NCBI GenBank assembly: GCA_026545225.1
Contig: CM048845.1
Coordinates: 57,850,033-57,914,032, forward strand
Reading direction: 5' to 3'
From: Cornus controversa
Lineage: Eukaryota > Streptophyta > Magnoliopsida > Cornales > Cornaceae
Length of the DNA: 64,000 bases
In this document: piece after piece, positions 22,936 through 35,617 of the stretch
Layout: each line of letters begins with the position of its first letter
Position numbering within the stretch: position 1 is the stretch's first letter
Notes under the pieces: model-generated
The model's input: only the letters and a program-made list of their open reading frames with translations
Database searches by the model: none
What the model was told of the DNA's origin: nothing
Translations under genes and position numbers: made by a program

Positions 22936-25031
22936 TGTCATGCCCTAAATTTAAAAAATAGAAACATTGGTTCTCTACTCAAATAAAGTGCGCAACTTAC
23001 AACGACATTCACCTAAAAATAAAATAGTATAACTCACCCAAAAGAATTTTATTGAAAAATATAAATAACTACAGAACAAATGTAGCATCATCTAATACAA
23101 TCTATAAAAATCCTCAACATTATTACATAAGTTCATATCAACTTTATTGAACTACAAAGAAGTAAGAAAACAGCAAAATCATCTCCATCTGGCTCACATG
23201 ACTCCATCACGTTCCAATCAATGTGTACCTGAAAATTATTAAGGAATGAGCTCACAAGCTTAACAAGAGATTGCTAAACACATTCCCTGCTCAGCAAATC
23301 GACTCACCTTATATTTCTATATATAAAAGTAACTCGTGAAAATGCATTAATTACATGTATTCATCTCAGGTCATAAATTTTCGTATATCATAATTAACAA
23401 AACATTAAACAGTTAATAATTTCCATAATTTCACACCATAAACTTGTTAATCATCTTGATTAACTTGTATTAAATTCCACTTGTCTCACATAAGCATCGG
23501 GCTCCCCTATAATCGCTGGTGTGCATCACATAGTCATGGACTATCGAAAACACACATGTGGCTAGGTTGTACGCCTACTTACCCAGATGGTCCCGAACCA
23601 CGTCCACATAATAAGGGCATGCTGAGTCCAATGGTCATAACAAAAGGGTAGTGCACTCCCACTAGGCAGGTCCTTGACCATACCTAACAAGGTCATCATA
23701 GGAATAGTCGCAGACTACTCCTCAACTACTCACCATTATCCATTTCTTACCTTAATCTAAATTCACATATTTCAGTAAATTTGAGTTAATTAAACTGAAA
23801 TACATTATTTAAAAAATTTTCATAATTTTTAAAATATTTTTACTATTTTTCTCTAATTTTCTTTACTTAGAATCAATTAAAATTTATTTAAATTATTGGG
23901 CTTGACACAGAAGAACCCTTGATGGGTCTTCTCTCCCAAAATCCTCACATGTTGCACGTACAAGAATCTTACTCACTGTAATACAGTGTAGTGTTCATCA
24001 CTTTACTAATCAAACTAATCATGGAAATCCACATTAACATATAAACAAATCAAAATCAGAGTCTAGTCTAATGCATTGTTCTTAAAGCATTTAACTTACT
24101 GATATTTGTATCTATATGCATCTAAAGATATATATAGACAACATACATATATACTAGCGGTTCAAGTCTTCAAAATCCAAACTAACAGATCATGCAATCA
24201 AATATTTTAGCACTTAAAGATTTATTCACATATATATATAAAAATAAACAAAGATACATCCAAGACCAACCTAAACAAAAAAAAATGGGTCATTGATTTA
24301 GATCATCAAAATAGATCCTAATATCAGGATTTAGATAAATGATTCCCTAACAAAGTTCGACCATGGCGTTAGTTTCTTAACTTCTTCAGTATTCCATCAG
24401 TACGCATATATACATAAATCTATATTAACACCAAGATAGGATATAAATATATATATATATATATAAAATTTATATAAACACAGCACACCTAATTGATAAC
24501 AATAAACTGATAGCCATAATCGTCCATCTATAAAATCATGTTCAGCCCCAATAATATAAAATCTATTAACAAACCATTCAATCAAATACTAGGGCTCCTA
24601 GTATAATAATGCTTTATAATAAAGATCAAAAATAGCTTGAACCCATAGATATAACCTCTACACAAAAACTATAAACATGATTAACCTTTTTTAAATCTAA
24701 AAAAAATTAAAAGACAAGTCTCAATTATATACAAAAATATAAAACAAATCGACTTTCCTACTATCACTATTCCAATCACTGTCTCTCTCTACGCCACTCT
24801 TCGATCACCGTCTCTCCTTTTGACTACTGCAGGTTGTGTTCACGTACGTCAATATATTTCTCTCTTTCTCTTTCTCTTCCTCTATTTTCAGAAAATATGG
24901 TATTTTTTTCATGTAATGAATATTGTGTCAGACTATTTAGGAGAATAATGAGGAGTTTGGGTTTCTTAGGAAACTCTTTAAAGTTTGAATTATAAGATAT
25001 CTCACTTATCTATATTATCTAATTTTCTAAT

Positions 25032-25063
<32 letters not shown>

Positions 25064-25087
25064 GTTTATATATTTTAAGGCTTTTAC
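22936..25087 (-). mobile_element. chromovirus LTR, minus strand, flanked by pol and gag
   Basis: Read on the minus strand the LTR begins TGTAAAAGCC at 25087, directly after a purine tract (TTTAGGAGGGTAGAA), and ends GGGCATGACA at 22936, directly before the primer site. Length 2152 bp. Integrase remnants precede it and gag remnants follow it, so it is a single LTR with internal sequence on both sides. (TA)n runs lie near 24238 and 25036-25063. Confidence 0.8.
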
Positions 25088-25650
25088 ATTCTACCCTCCT
25101 AAAATGAAATCTCGTCCTAGAAATTTATGTACCTTAATCGAAGAGTTGTTGGTACTTTTCCATCATCTCTGACTGTAACTCCCATGTAACTTCTCTCTCG
25201 TTTTGATGATTCCATTACACCTTCACTAGAGGAATCTCTATTTGCCTCAATCGTTTCACCATACAGTCCACAATATGAATATATATCTCAACATATGTAG
25301 GATCAGGATGCAACTCTACTTTGCTACAATCAATAGTCTGAGTCTCGTCTCTCAAACATCTCCTTAACATAGAGACATGGAAAACATCATGAACAGATTA
25401 TAAACTGGGAGGTTGAGCCAATCTATAAGCCACTTCCCCAATCCTCTGTGTGATCTCAAAAGGTCCAACATATTGAGAAGTTAGTTTCCCTTTCCTTCCA
25501 CCAAACCTCATAACTCCCTTCATAGGCGAGACTTTCAGAAACACCAAGTCTAAAGTCCAAAACTCATCGTCATCGATCTGCATAGCTTTTCTGTCGATTC
25601 TGAGTTGTACGAAGTCGATCTCGAATGATAGCTACTTTCTCTGTGGTCTC
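25088..25650 (-). pseudogene. chromovirus integrase C-terminal remnant
   Basis: The minus strand reads RLRTTQNRQKSYAD, then FLKVSPMKGVMRFGG and YVGPFEITQRIGEVAYRLA (open 25398-25583), a stop, then VHDVFHVSMLRR and HPDPTYVE, and finally IPLVKV, stop, WNHQNE, TWELQSEM. This is the conserved C-terminal part of chromovirus integrase, with several stops. It runs into a purine tract and the LTR. Confidence 0.85.
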
Positions 25651-25654
25651 TGGT

Positions 25655-25990
25655 TTGATTATTTTAATTATTGAAAATTTTTATATTCATGCATAGATTG
25701 TGTAATTTAGAGGATTCTTCTTATAGAATTGAGCTATAAAAGTCTTATAAATTCAGTTTCAATAATTTCTTATCTTGTCTTAGATATTTAGTTGTTGTTA
25801 GTGAACTCAATATCTCGTATTTTCTGTGATTATGAGAACTATTGTTATATAATGGTAATAATGGAATATATCATTAAAAGCTTTGATGGAGTATGCCCAG
25901 AAAAGATGGACCATTCTGCACCCTAGAGTAGAGTAGTTAGGCAGATGGCCTATGCCAATCGAAAATAGTCCATGACTTAGCCTTAAAACT
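25655..25990 (+). mobile_element. Athila-like LTR fragment, repeat of 33073-33415
   Basis: GGTTTGATTATTTTAATTATTG, TTCTTATCTTGTCTTAGATA and AGAGTAGTTAGGCAGATGGC, in this order and spacing, recur at 33073-33415 inside a plus-strand solo LTR. Overall identity by eye is above 85%. The fragment lies between the chromovirus pol remnant and the Athila-like gag. Confidence 0.8.
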
Positions 25991-26129
25991 TGGGCAAACA
26001 TACTTATGGGCTTTCTGAACCATCATAATGAGAAGGGCTAGCATAGAATGAACAAATATCATAAGTGGAATGAAGAGTGGGATTCAGAATAGTAGGAAGA
26101 GAAGAAAAAGAAGAAAAAGAAAAAGAAAA

Positions 26130-27100
26130 AGGCCTGACCAACATGACTTAGTCAAGTTTCTTTTCTAAGGCTTCTATTTTCTTATCGGTTGCTTGCTCTT
26201 TGTGCAACTCAAAGACACTTTCAGTTTGAGCATTAAGGGGAGCAACTACCTTATTCTTCATTTCATTAGAAGAACTAGGAGGCAAATTTTCGCTCAAGTT
26301 GTCAAAGAGAATCCACGCGTCATCGGGACTTTTAAGAAAAAATATACCCCCACAACTAGCATTTATTATTTGTTTATGGGGCTCACCTAAACCATTATAG
26401 AATCCTTGCACCAATTGTCATTTGAGAATAACATGGTGTGGGCATGACCACAAAGGTCTTTCATTCTTTTTCATGTTCCATGAAAAACTTCTCCATCCTT
26501 TTGAGTGAAACCGATGATGGCTCTCCGTGCATCATTAGTCTTTCTCATTGGAAAGTATTTCTTTAGAAACTCTCGTTGCATTTCTGCCTAAGATTTAATA
26601 TAATTTAGCTCTAAGGAGTTAAACCATTGTTTGGCTTTATCCTTGCATGAGAAGGAAAAAAGTTGAAGCCTTAAGTTGTCTTCCGCTTGGGTATTCAACT
26701 GTAAAGTTGAACACACTTCTAAGAATTCATATATGTGTTTATAAGGATCTTTATTAGGAAGCTCGTGAAAACAATTTAGAAGATTAATAGTGGAGGATTT
26801 GATTTCAAAGATATTCCTCCCCGTATTCGGGAAATGAATATATAAATGAGATGCATAAGTAGATGGAACATAGAAATCCCGAAGAACCTCCGCACCAGGT
26901 GGGAGTGGTGGTGCTGGTGGTGATGGTAAACAGGATTTTGTTGGACATTTGAGTTATCATTATGAGCCATGTTTTCTCTCCTATGTTCTCTAAACAAAAT
27001 AGGGTCCCTAGGAATGCTACTAAGTTGTCTAACAGTTCTTTCAACGTCAAGATTACACGGCAATAAAAGGAATGACAATGATCTCCTACCTTGCATGTGA
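26130..27100 (-). pseudogene. Ty3/gypsy Athila-like gag remnant
   Basis: The minus strand encodes a DVERTVRQLSSIPRDPI N-terminus (near 27030), then YEFLEVCSTLQL and LRLQLFSFSCKDKAKQWFN near 26690, MQREFLKKYFPMRK near 26560, and VQGFYNGLGEPHKQIINA near 26400, followed by CGGIFFLKSPDDAW and a heptad-like tail. These are marks of the Athila/Tat gag core. Stops and frameshifts occur near 26800, 26590, 26475 and 26420. The gag starts about 250 bp downstream of a tRNA-Asp-type primer site. Confidence 0.85.
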
Positions 27101-27339
27101 ATAACACAAAATCTAAGCTATACATAAAAACAAAAATTTAAATACTTAAGTGCAAGAAATTAGATACTATACTCACAACGAATCTGAGCTTAAGTCCTGA
27201 AGCGTTGAATGTAATTAGTACCTAAAATACAGCACTTAACAAGTAAGAACTAAATTAATTACAAATAAAGAATTTAAAGAATGAGAAAAGTGAAAAATTA
27301 AACTAGACTTAATCTTCTACCTTTAGCAATTAAACTATA

Positions 27340-27358
27340 GTCCCCTGCAACGACGCCA
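27340..27358 (-). promoter_or_regulatory. primer binding site, tRNA-Asp type, minus strand
   Basis: The minus strand reads TGGCGTCGTTGCAGGGGA, close to TGGCGCCGTTGCCGGGGA, the tRNA-Asp-complementary site of Athila elements. It lies about 10 bp after the LTR end. Confidence 0.8.
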
Positions 27359-27368
27359 AAAATCAATG

Positions 27369-28620
27369 TGGTTCCTTTTGTGTATTAAAAATCAAATTAT
27401 ATTTTACCACTCGTAATAGAACGAATCCTTATAGGATGGGGTTCTAGAAGAGGGTGTCAGTCCCACAAATATTACATTGGAATAATTTGCTAAAGATCAA
27501 AGGTTGTTTCTTGTTTAACTTACAAACAGGTTTTGGGTTGTTTGTTTAAACTACTTGAAAAACATAAATGACAATAAAATGACGGAGTTTGAGAAAAGGA
27601 TAAAGGACTAGGGTTGGGACTTCACCACTAGCCTCATAACATGTTAAACTTATAATAAACTGGAGAATTTATGCAAGTGTGTACTAAATGACGCATTTGG
27701 CTTGTGGACTACAATGTCGTCGCCAAGAAGATACATACACCTTAAAATACTATAATCCATCTTCGATAAATGCAATTTTTCTACCTACCTACTTACCTAA
27801 ATACCTAATTAACATAGCAAAATTACCGTCTCTAAGCATAAACTATGCAAATCTAACTATGCTTGTTATAGTGAAAACTAGTACCAAATAAATTACAACA
27901 CATGAATATATTGAATTTTTATATTTATATTAATCATAAAATTATATAAAAACCCCAATTTACTATAATTAGAACATAGTTGCAAGCTAGGACTTTGTCC
28001 AAACCCTAGAAAAGGATTAGTTGATCATGTTGGACTGGAGGCACTCCATAGACAGAGATGAATCCATGTTCAAAATGGTCTTTAAGGTCTTACAAAGCCC
28101 TTTTTGAAGCTTTTCCTCTCTAGAACTTTACTTTCTCTCTCTAGAATTCAAAATATGCTCTCTAATATATCAAAATTGAATCTTTTTATTTATTACATAT
28201 TTCATACATATACATCTGACTTTAGGCTCAAAATATCACAAAAATTTCATGGGAGTTTTCTTCTAGAAGGTTTTTGGCAAGTGACTAAGTGAGATCTTGT
28301 GGCAAGAATTTGAGATGCATCAAAATGGACATTTCGATGCATCAAAGATTCCTGCTCTGGATTCCTTCAACTTCTTAGCTTTTCTACTCCGGTCTTGACA
28401 CGCCCTTCACTTATCCTCAATGTAGACAACCAATTAAGCATGCTCGGATTTAGGAATGCATTCATGAAATGCTAAATGGAGTCATCATAAGCCATATTCT
28501 GGATTAGAACCTCAAATCATGAAAAACATAAAAACACGTAAAAATAACACAATATGTGCATCTATGAGATTAAAATACGTAAGTAAAGGTGCGAGAATGT
28601 ATAACATTCAACGCTTATCA
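27369..28620 (-). mobile_element. Athila-like LTR, minus strand
   Basis: On the minus strand it begins TGATAAGCGTTGAATG at 28620, after the purine tract AAGTTGAGGGTG, and ends GGAACCACA near 27369, before the primer site. Length about 1.25 kb. The start matches the solo LTRs at 32589 and 61242, and the U5 phrase GGATTCGTTCTATT matches 33730-33745. A TTTCGATGCATCAAA palindrome lies near 28330. Confidence 0.8.
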
Positions 28621-29810
28621 CACCCTCAACTTAGATATTGTTAGTCCCATAGCAATACAAAAAGATTTAATTGAAGACAACTACTCTACTTCCACTTTCG
28701 TGAAAAATGCGGTTGCATTTAGCGAATGTAACAAGCCTTTTAAACCCCTACCCCTAGACACGTCTAGTGGACTAATTAAGTCTCATTGGGTTTAACATGC
28801 TTATTAACCTCAAAAAAAATATGCAAAAATGATTTATTTGCTCAGTCATCAACTAAAAAAGGATGATCACCCAATTTATTTTGAAAACGACAAACGCAAG
28901 AAGAATTATGGAGCTATAAGGACATCAACAAATATATACCTTTAAAAACTAGAATTAGATGACAGTTCCCACATAATGGTTAATTTGATACTAATACAAA
29001 TGCAAACCCTAAAATTCTCTTTGAAAAATGAACATACATCCTAATGTGTGGCTTATTGTCGTAATTGGAGAAAAGAGACAACATCCGTCTTTAAAAGAAA
29101 ATATTTTTGAAAAAAATCACAAAAGCAAACCATCAATTTACAACATATTTACAAAAACTTACGTACAAGTGGCTGTGCAATGTCTAAGTCCTTTAAGCTT
29201 TCTAGTAAGCCCATGTAGCGAGTGCTGGGCAATGACTCCCAAACCAGACGATTTTAGGGCATTAGATGAAGAGACACACCTATGAACTTAATAACCTGAG
29301 CTTACAACGCTACGAACTTTAAACAAGCCATTTGTTTCCTTATTGCTCAACCCTGCACACTTTTAGACCCGAACTCTTCATGCTTCCTGAGGCACAGAGG
29401 CCTGGTTTATTAAGTGAGAAGGCTTATTGCAAGTTTTTTTTTCTTTTTACTTTTTTTTTTAAAACAGATTGCCAACGGAAATCGTTCTCCAAGCTGTTCA
29501 ATTAGAAACAAACATTTCAAAACTCTCCATCTGACGTATACCCCACAATTAAATGTACATGTGCATGTTTGTACTGTTAAAGACAAATTTAGGACAAGAA
29601 CTGTACAATTATAAAAAACTGAACAAAAATGTAGACCGTTATAACCTAACACATAATTTTTAAAATTTTAGTTATTTTAGGATGTCTAAGCTCCTAATTA
29701 CATGATGCATTTGTCTTTGATATTTAGTGGGTTATCACACCCTCAAAAGCAAAACATCATGGCAAACATGAAACAAAATTACAATATGTGCAAAAATTAA
29801 AAAAAAAAAC
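28621..29810 (-). mobile_element. Athila-like 3' internal and LTR-start debris
   Basis: A second purine tract plus LTR-start signature occurs on the minus strand at 29749-29729 (CTTTTGAGGGTG then TGATAACCC). From there to 28621 the sequence is non-coding debris ending in GTTGAGGGTG directly before the LTR at 28620. It probably joins pieces of two related elements. No intact domain is seen. Confidence 0.5.
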
Positions 29811-29829
29811 TTTATAAGTGTATACAAGT

Positions 29830-30260
29830 GTACAAGTGTTTTTTCTTCCAATTTGAAAACCGTTCACCCACAAAGGAGTCACCCTCTGCTTTTTCTCTAA
29901 TATCTAGCTTGAAAAGATAGCAGTTTAGGCAAAATACAGCATCTTTGGTTTTGCTATATTCTACCCAAGGAAAATTAGTAAACCAACCAAGGTTGAAACG
30001 TCATGACCCTACCCCGAATTCTTTATAGGGGAAAGAATGAGTCCTAGGCTGACAAGCACCCTTTTGAAGATATGCTCTACGAATTTGGTCTCGAATATTA
30101 GGATTGTAATCTAATATTCGAATTTATAGTCCTGGACTTGCTGGAAGCTCCTCAGAATTGATGTTGGAAGACTCAGAACGACTTTGCTTTCCACTACCAT
30201 CATTTCTCTCTACTGGGATTTTCAACTTTGATTCTTTTTTAAAGTATTTCAATATAACTG
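29830..30260 (-). pseudogene. hAT-type transposase N-terminal fragment (ZMYM1/TTF zinc-finger-like)
   Basis: The minus strand reads YFKKESKLKIPVE, SEELPASPGL (stop), IRRAYLQKGACQPRTHSFP, then RFNLGWFTNFPWVEYS, KDAVFCLNCYLFK and GDSFVGERFSNWK. This is the TTF-type zinc-finger region of hAT-superfamily proteins annotated in plants as zinc finger MYM-type protein 1-like. It has two in-frame stops and is cut off after FSNWK. CLNC supplies one Cys pair of the finger. Confidence 0.8.
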
Positions 30261-31499
30261 ATTCAAAAAGAAATAGATTTATTTACATACAATTAGGTGG
30301 ACAATTTACATATAATGTATTAGGATGCTAGATCTTGAGAGCATGGCTAGGATTTTCGATACATTCTATTAAGATAGAAGCAAAGAGTTCCACTAACAAG
30401 ACCTATTTCATGAAACCCTGAGAGAGTTGTAAAAAAAATCCATAATGGGACTTGATACCTATTGAACATCAAATGTAACCATGTCTAGAAAGTGGTATCA
30501 TCTAGCAAAAAAAAGAGGGTGATTTTTACATTATTATTCTTATAAAAGTATCATTTCAAATTCTAATGTGCATTGATAGATTTAGTTTTTAACCCCAAAT
30601 AGTCGCAATTTGAAAATTTTGAGGTGTTTGTTTAGTGTGAATGAAAGTTTTCTAGGGAATCTACTTAGTGGATCAATATTGAAACTAAAGGCAGAACAAT
30701 ATATTTTTCCTTTTTGTTCTTTTGCTTTTTGTAGTAAATGCAAAGCCTATTTTGCTAATCCCCCAAACTTTAGAACATTCCAGTCTCCTTCTAAAAGTAA
30801 ACTGAAATAAGAAAAGAATTAAATAATTAAAATGTCTTTGAAAAGAGTGGTGTTTGAAAGTCAATACCAGACAAAGTCTAATAGCTTCACATTAGCACTA
30901 ATAAAATGAACTTGGAAATGAATTAAAGATGGGTGATCAATTGAATAGAAGAGAAGTTGGTTTTTTTTAACTCACCAGTCTCCTAACTTGGTCCGTATAT
31001 ATCTATAATGACTTTTCCTTTTTCTTTTCAGTGTCACACACTAGTTGAAATAAATTGTCAAAATAATTTTAAAACACAGTACAATGAACCCTAAAGGCTA
31101 AAACAGAGGAATAAACACAGAAAAAAAGATCTAGAGAGAGATGTAGAGAATCAAGTTCCAACCAACAACAAGAAAATATTTAAAGAGAGAAGTGAAGAAG
31201 ATGTACCTTTGGAGTTCGCTGGAGTTGTTGGAGATTTAAGGTCAAGTACAAGTTGTCAATAGCAATCCTAAAGATCTATTGACAATTGATCAAAGAAAAA
31301 TGAAGTTGCTTTTTCTTCTGACTGCTATTAGATTCTCACTTAGCAAAAGGGATGATAATAAATTAGGGCTTCTTTAGTTTTGTTTGTTTCTTTTTTTTCC
31401 TTTATAAATGGAGTTCTTTTAATTTAGTTTATTTCTTTCGTTAGCTTTTTTTTTTTTTGGCATAACAAACAAACAGGTAGAGAACAAAACAAGAGTCAA

Positions 31500-31656
31500 A
31501 ATAAAGGGCTCAAGTACAAGAGATAATTATTTCTTTAGCTTTTGAGGGGGGCCATTTTTCAAATATTAAAAAAAAGGCATATAAAAATAATTTTTTTTTC
31601 GGGGAGGGGGGTGTATGTGCCCCTTCTGGACACATGCTGGGTTCGCCCCGGTCTAA
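31500..31656 (-). mobile_element. possible hAT terminal region
   Basis: GAGGGGGGCCATTTTTC and CCCCTTCTGGACAC, ending TGGGTTCGCCCCGG, resemble the terminal sequence of ZMYM1-like hAT elements (consensus ending near CTGGCTCCGCCCCTG). It lies about 1.3 kb upstream of the transposase fragment. The opposite terminus is lost. Confidence 0.4.
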
Positions 31657-32042
31657 AAGTAATCAGACAAAACCTCATGGAGGATTAGAGTATTTTACCC
31701 ATTGTTCTATATATATGTGTGTGTTACGGTTCTATGTAAGATTGTACAGTTTCATACAATTCCAATTCTGGTTTTCGCATCTACGTGTCCACTAAGTTCT
31801 ATTGAAGTTGGACATGTATCTAAAATTGTACTCCTGCTTTTTATTGTAAAAAGATAGGAATTAGAGAATTTCCAATCCCTTTCCAAAACAGGATTTGGCC
31901 TACCTAATATAAAAGTACACTATTATTCGTCTTAGCAGACCGCAACAGCCGTAGAAGAAGAAGAGGAAGAAGTTAAAAACACATCACCGTAAATCAAACA
32001 CCAAACCATTCTCAAAGATCTTGAATTCCACAAACCCCAAAC

Positions 32043-32330
32043 ATGCCTTCCTCCAAGTCCAAATTGGCCAAAGTCAAGACCGTTCTAACCAGCATAGGCT
32101 CTCTCGCAGCGATGATAATGGTGGTTCGAATCGTCGTCAAAGACTACCTGCCCGATGAATTCCAAGACTACCTCTCCTCCACTGTCCGAAACTTCTTCAA
32201 ATACTTCTCCTTCAACTTAACAACGGTGATCTACGAATTCCACGGCCTCATCAACAACAAAATCTATTAGGCCGCAGAGGTCTATTTGGGTACCAAAATC
32301 TCCCCCACTACTGACCGTTTGAAAATCTCT
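32043..32330 (+). pseudogene. AAA-ATPase (BCS1/AATP-like), N-terminal part
   Basis: ATG at 32043 opens a 75-codon segment with KVKTVLTSIGSLAAMIMVVR (membrane-spanning type), DYLPDEFQDYLSS and LTTVIYEFHGL. A TAG at 32268 interrupts it and the same frame continues AAEVYLGTKISPTTDRLKIS to 32330, the N-terminal AAA-associated domain of plant BCS1-like ATPases. At 32331 the Tat-type LTR of element E1 begins. The rest of the gene resumes at 39604. Confidence 0.88.
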
Positions 32331-34236
32331 TGTACACACAAATTTTGAGTCTGAAAATCTAGGAACAAAATCAGTAACGAGTAATCAATTTTATTAATTT
32401 CAAAAAAATGAGTACAATTCTCTGTGGATCTTTACAAAGGAGAGATAAATTCCTCTGATTCGATCTCCTTGATAATTCGGCTTCAAGGACTGCTAAAGCT
32501 TGATCTTGAATTGAATTGTTGAGAGTTTTCTTCAAATGTTTGTTATTGAAGAAAATCAATGAGAATTTCTGATCGATGGCTGAAGAAGTGATAGGCGTTG
32601 AATGTTACGCATTCTAGCCTCTTAACTTATGTATTTTATTCTCTTAGTGATAGATTATTTTGTTATTTTACTTTGTTTTAGTGTTTTCTGTATTTTCAGG
32701 GCCTTAATAATTATTTCAGTTAAAACCAGAATTTTGGGCTTTTAAAGAAGACATCCAAGATGGTGAGATGAAGCCTACATCAAGGAGATTCACTCAACCA
32801 TTTATTTTAACTCAAATCAGCCCAAGGAAGAGGTCCAAGAGAATTACAGCTGCTTAAGAAGGTTTCGGGCCTGAAGCCCAAATCTGCGCATAATGCAGTC
32901 TTAATCCCGTTTTGGAAAACGGACCAAAAGTCTTATTTCTGAGCCTCAAATCGACATAATTCTCGCGTAAGGTTGAACGAAAGATGATGTCTTCTTCCTC
33001 AACAGTTGAAGCTTCTTCTTCTACCATGAGCGGCTAGTTCATCCACTAGGGTTTTGATGTAGCCCTAACAAAGCATCAATGGTTTGATTGTTTTAATTAT
33101 TGGGGACCTTTATATACATGCATAGATTGTGTAATTGTGAGGATTCTTATTAATGAATTGAGCAATAAAAGTCTTGTAAATTCAATCTCAATGATTTCTT
33201 ATCTTGTCTTAGATATTTAGTTGTTGTTATTGAACTCAATCTCTTTTGTTTTCTGTGATCATGAGAGAGATTATTACACAATGGTAATCACTGAATATAT
33301 TGTTATGAGCTTTGATGGATTATGCCTAGAGAAGATGAACCATACTGCACCCTAGATTAGAGTAGTTAGGCAGATGGCCCATGCCAATCGAAGATAGTCC
33401 ATGGCTTAGCCTTAATCATATGTTATCTTCTTGACGGATGAAGGTGAGCTTGTAGCCACCGACACCACTTATGCATGATGTAATTCCCCTATAGTTGATT
33501 CAATTGACCATTGATTGTGGAGTTAGTGGTGAAGTCAAACACCCTAGGTTTCTCTCTTATTATCTTCATTATCTGTTTACCTTTGATTTATTTTATTTTA
33601 TCTTTTTAATTAGTTAAAAATCAGAATTCTTTTCTTATAAATTTAATTAGAATTAGTTCTGTGTTCCAACTCATCAGAACATAATCCCTGAGGTACGATA
33701 CCCATTCATTTCGATAGCCCTATTCTGCAAGGAATTCGTTCTATTGCGAAGTGTGGAAAATTTTAATTGATATACTTTTTGAGTCACACTCACACACGAA
33801 TCAAGAAGCTTGATTTTGAACAATCTTGTTGATGATTCTTTGAATTTATTGAATTTTGGAGGAAGAACGACACGACTTTGAATGTTCTTGTTGTTGTTCT
33901 TCTTCAAAGCTTTGAAGGCTTCTTGGAGGGGTAGATTTGTAACTTTCTTTTCTTCTAATAATTATCCTTTATGATAATTGTAATAATTATCCAATATATA
34001 CATAATAATTATCTTTGATGATAATTATATATACATATATATAATTATCCATTTAACCCATTTTCAAGTGGGCCTAGACGTTTTTAGACAATTTGGATCA
34101 GCCCATGACTCATTTATTTGTGGTGGCTTTGGGCTTCAAATTATCTAACTCATTGGGCCACATTCCAAAGTGGGCTAAATTGAAGATAAGCCCAACTTAT
34201 ATTTTGGGTCCATCATGTAATTTTTTAATGTCTACA
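32331..34236 (-). mobile_element. 3' LTR of Tat-like element E1, interrupted by a solo LTR
   Basis: On the minus strand it starts TGTAGACATTAAAAAATTAC at 34236, after the purine tract GAAGTGAGGGCAATT, and ends AAATTTGTGTGTACA at 32331. Without the 1220-bp insertion (solo LTR plus one TSD) it is 686 bp, matching the 689-bp LTR at 41081-41769. It directly abuts the AAA-ATPase coding sequence. Confidence 0.88.
32589..33803 (+). mobile_element. Athila-like solo LTR with TSD AGAAG
   Basis: It begins TGATAGGCGTTGAATG, ends CACGAATCA, and is flanked by AGAAG at 32584-32588 and 33804-33808. Length 1215 bp. Its interior carries the repeat shared with 25655-25990. It lies inside the E1 LTR and is therefore younger than E1. 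Confidence 0.9.
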
Positions 34237-34329
34237 AATTGCCCTCACTTCAAGTCTCGCGCTATATTAAGCTTGTCATGTATTTAAAGCGGGACTTAAA
34301 TTATTTAATTTTCACAAAAAAAAATTTTC

Positions 34330-34660
34330 TTGCAAAAATCCAATTGCAAAGAGGATGATTTCTTTGTCAAGTTGAATTGGAGTCTTGAAAATCTTATTGC
34401 AAATATGACTTTTTCCAAGTCTAAGCGGATTTGAAGACTTGAGGATCCTATTGCAAATAGAATATTTTTTCTTTGTTCAAACTGACTTAGAGTCTTCAAA
34501 ACCTTAGTGCAAATAGGATTTTTTTTTGTCCAATTGGAATTGAAGACTTGAGGACCATATTGCAAATATAATTTTTTTGTTGTCCAATTGAAATAAGATT
34601 TGATGTTGTCCATGTTCAAACGGAATTGGAGTCTTGAGAATCCACTGTCAAATAGGATTA
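34330..34660 (-). repeat. 57-bp hairpin array of E1
   Basis: About six diverged units on the minus strand, each with a TCCTATTTGCAATAAGGA-like hairpin and a stretch like CTCAAGTCTTCAATTCCAA. Homologous arrays are at 52690-52960, 54185-54495 and 58735-59065, always next to the 3' LTR. Confidence 0.8.
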
Positions 34661-34744
34661 ATCCACATCTATATATATGTAACATATGTTCTAAACTCTT
34701 CACATCAGAGATAATTGAGAGAAATCCCATGAACTCTAGCAACG

Positions 34745-35280
34745 GTAAGCTCTTCTTTTCTTAGTTTTCTTTTTTTTTTTTTTCTTCTTTTTCTTTTCTT
34801 TCCTCTCTTTTTTTCTTCTTCTTTCTTTATTTTTTTTTCCTTTTTTTTATTGCTTCTCTCTCTCTCTATCTCTCTTTCTTCTTCTTTCTCTCACACTGAC
34901 TTCTTTTTCTCTTTTTTTCCCCTCTTTCTTTCTCTCTCTCTCTCTGTCTCTCTTCTTCCTCTCTCACGCTGACTTCTTCTTCTTTTTCTTTTTTTTTTCC
35001 TCTTTCTTTCTCTCTCTCTCTCTGTCTCTCTTCTTCCCCTCTCACGCTGACTTCTTCTTCTTTTTCTTTTTTTTTCCTCTTTCTTTCTTTCACTCTCTCA
35101 CACTGACTTCTTCTTTCTTTTTTTCTCTCTCCTAGCCGCCAGTCTCTCTCTCTCTCTCTCTCTCACTTTTTCTTTTTCTCTTCTTTCTTTCCACGTGCAG
35201 TTCTTCTCCCTATTTTTTTTTTGCATTCTTGCCTCTTCTTTTTGCTATTTTTTTTTCTTTTTCTTTTTGCTGATGTGGGA
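34745..35280. repeat. long polypyrimidine tract with 75-80 bp repeats
   Basis: The plus strand is almost purely C/T. A unit of about 75-80 bp containing CTCTCACGCTGACTTCTTC is repeated about three times (34890-35110). In E1's own (minus) orientation it is a polypurine tract, matching those at 55740-56095 and 57600-58190. Confidence 0.8.
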
Positions 35281-35617
35281 GGAAGCCTGGTTTTGAACCT
35301 GAGACCTAGTGATGAGTTATTATAACTTCAAACTATCTTTCCTAGACTGTTTCATGTATTATAAGTCCTTGCAGCAAAGTATACATTAGACTAAACTTTG
35401 AAAATAACTATTTTCTTTTCAGATCAGCTTCTACTTGTAGGCTTTACTGAGCTTTGTGTTACCTCCGAAAATATACAGATCCATTGAACTCATCAAGGAA
35501 GATAACTTTACGCGAGTCACTCATCTCTTCTCTTGTAAGCTTCAAATATTATTTTTTGGTCAATTCTTGCAGGTCAAATCGCTTCTCTCAGAATATGGAG
35601 TTTCGGACACCATTCAT

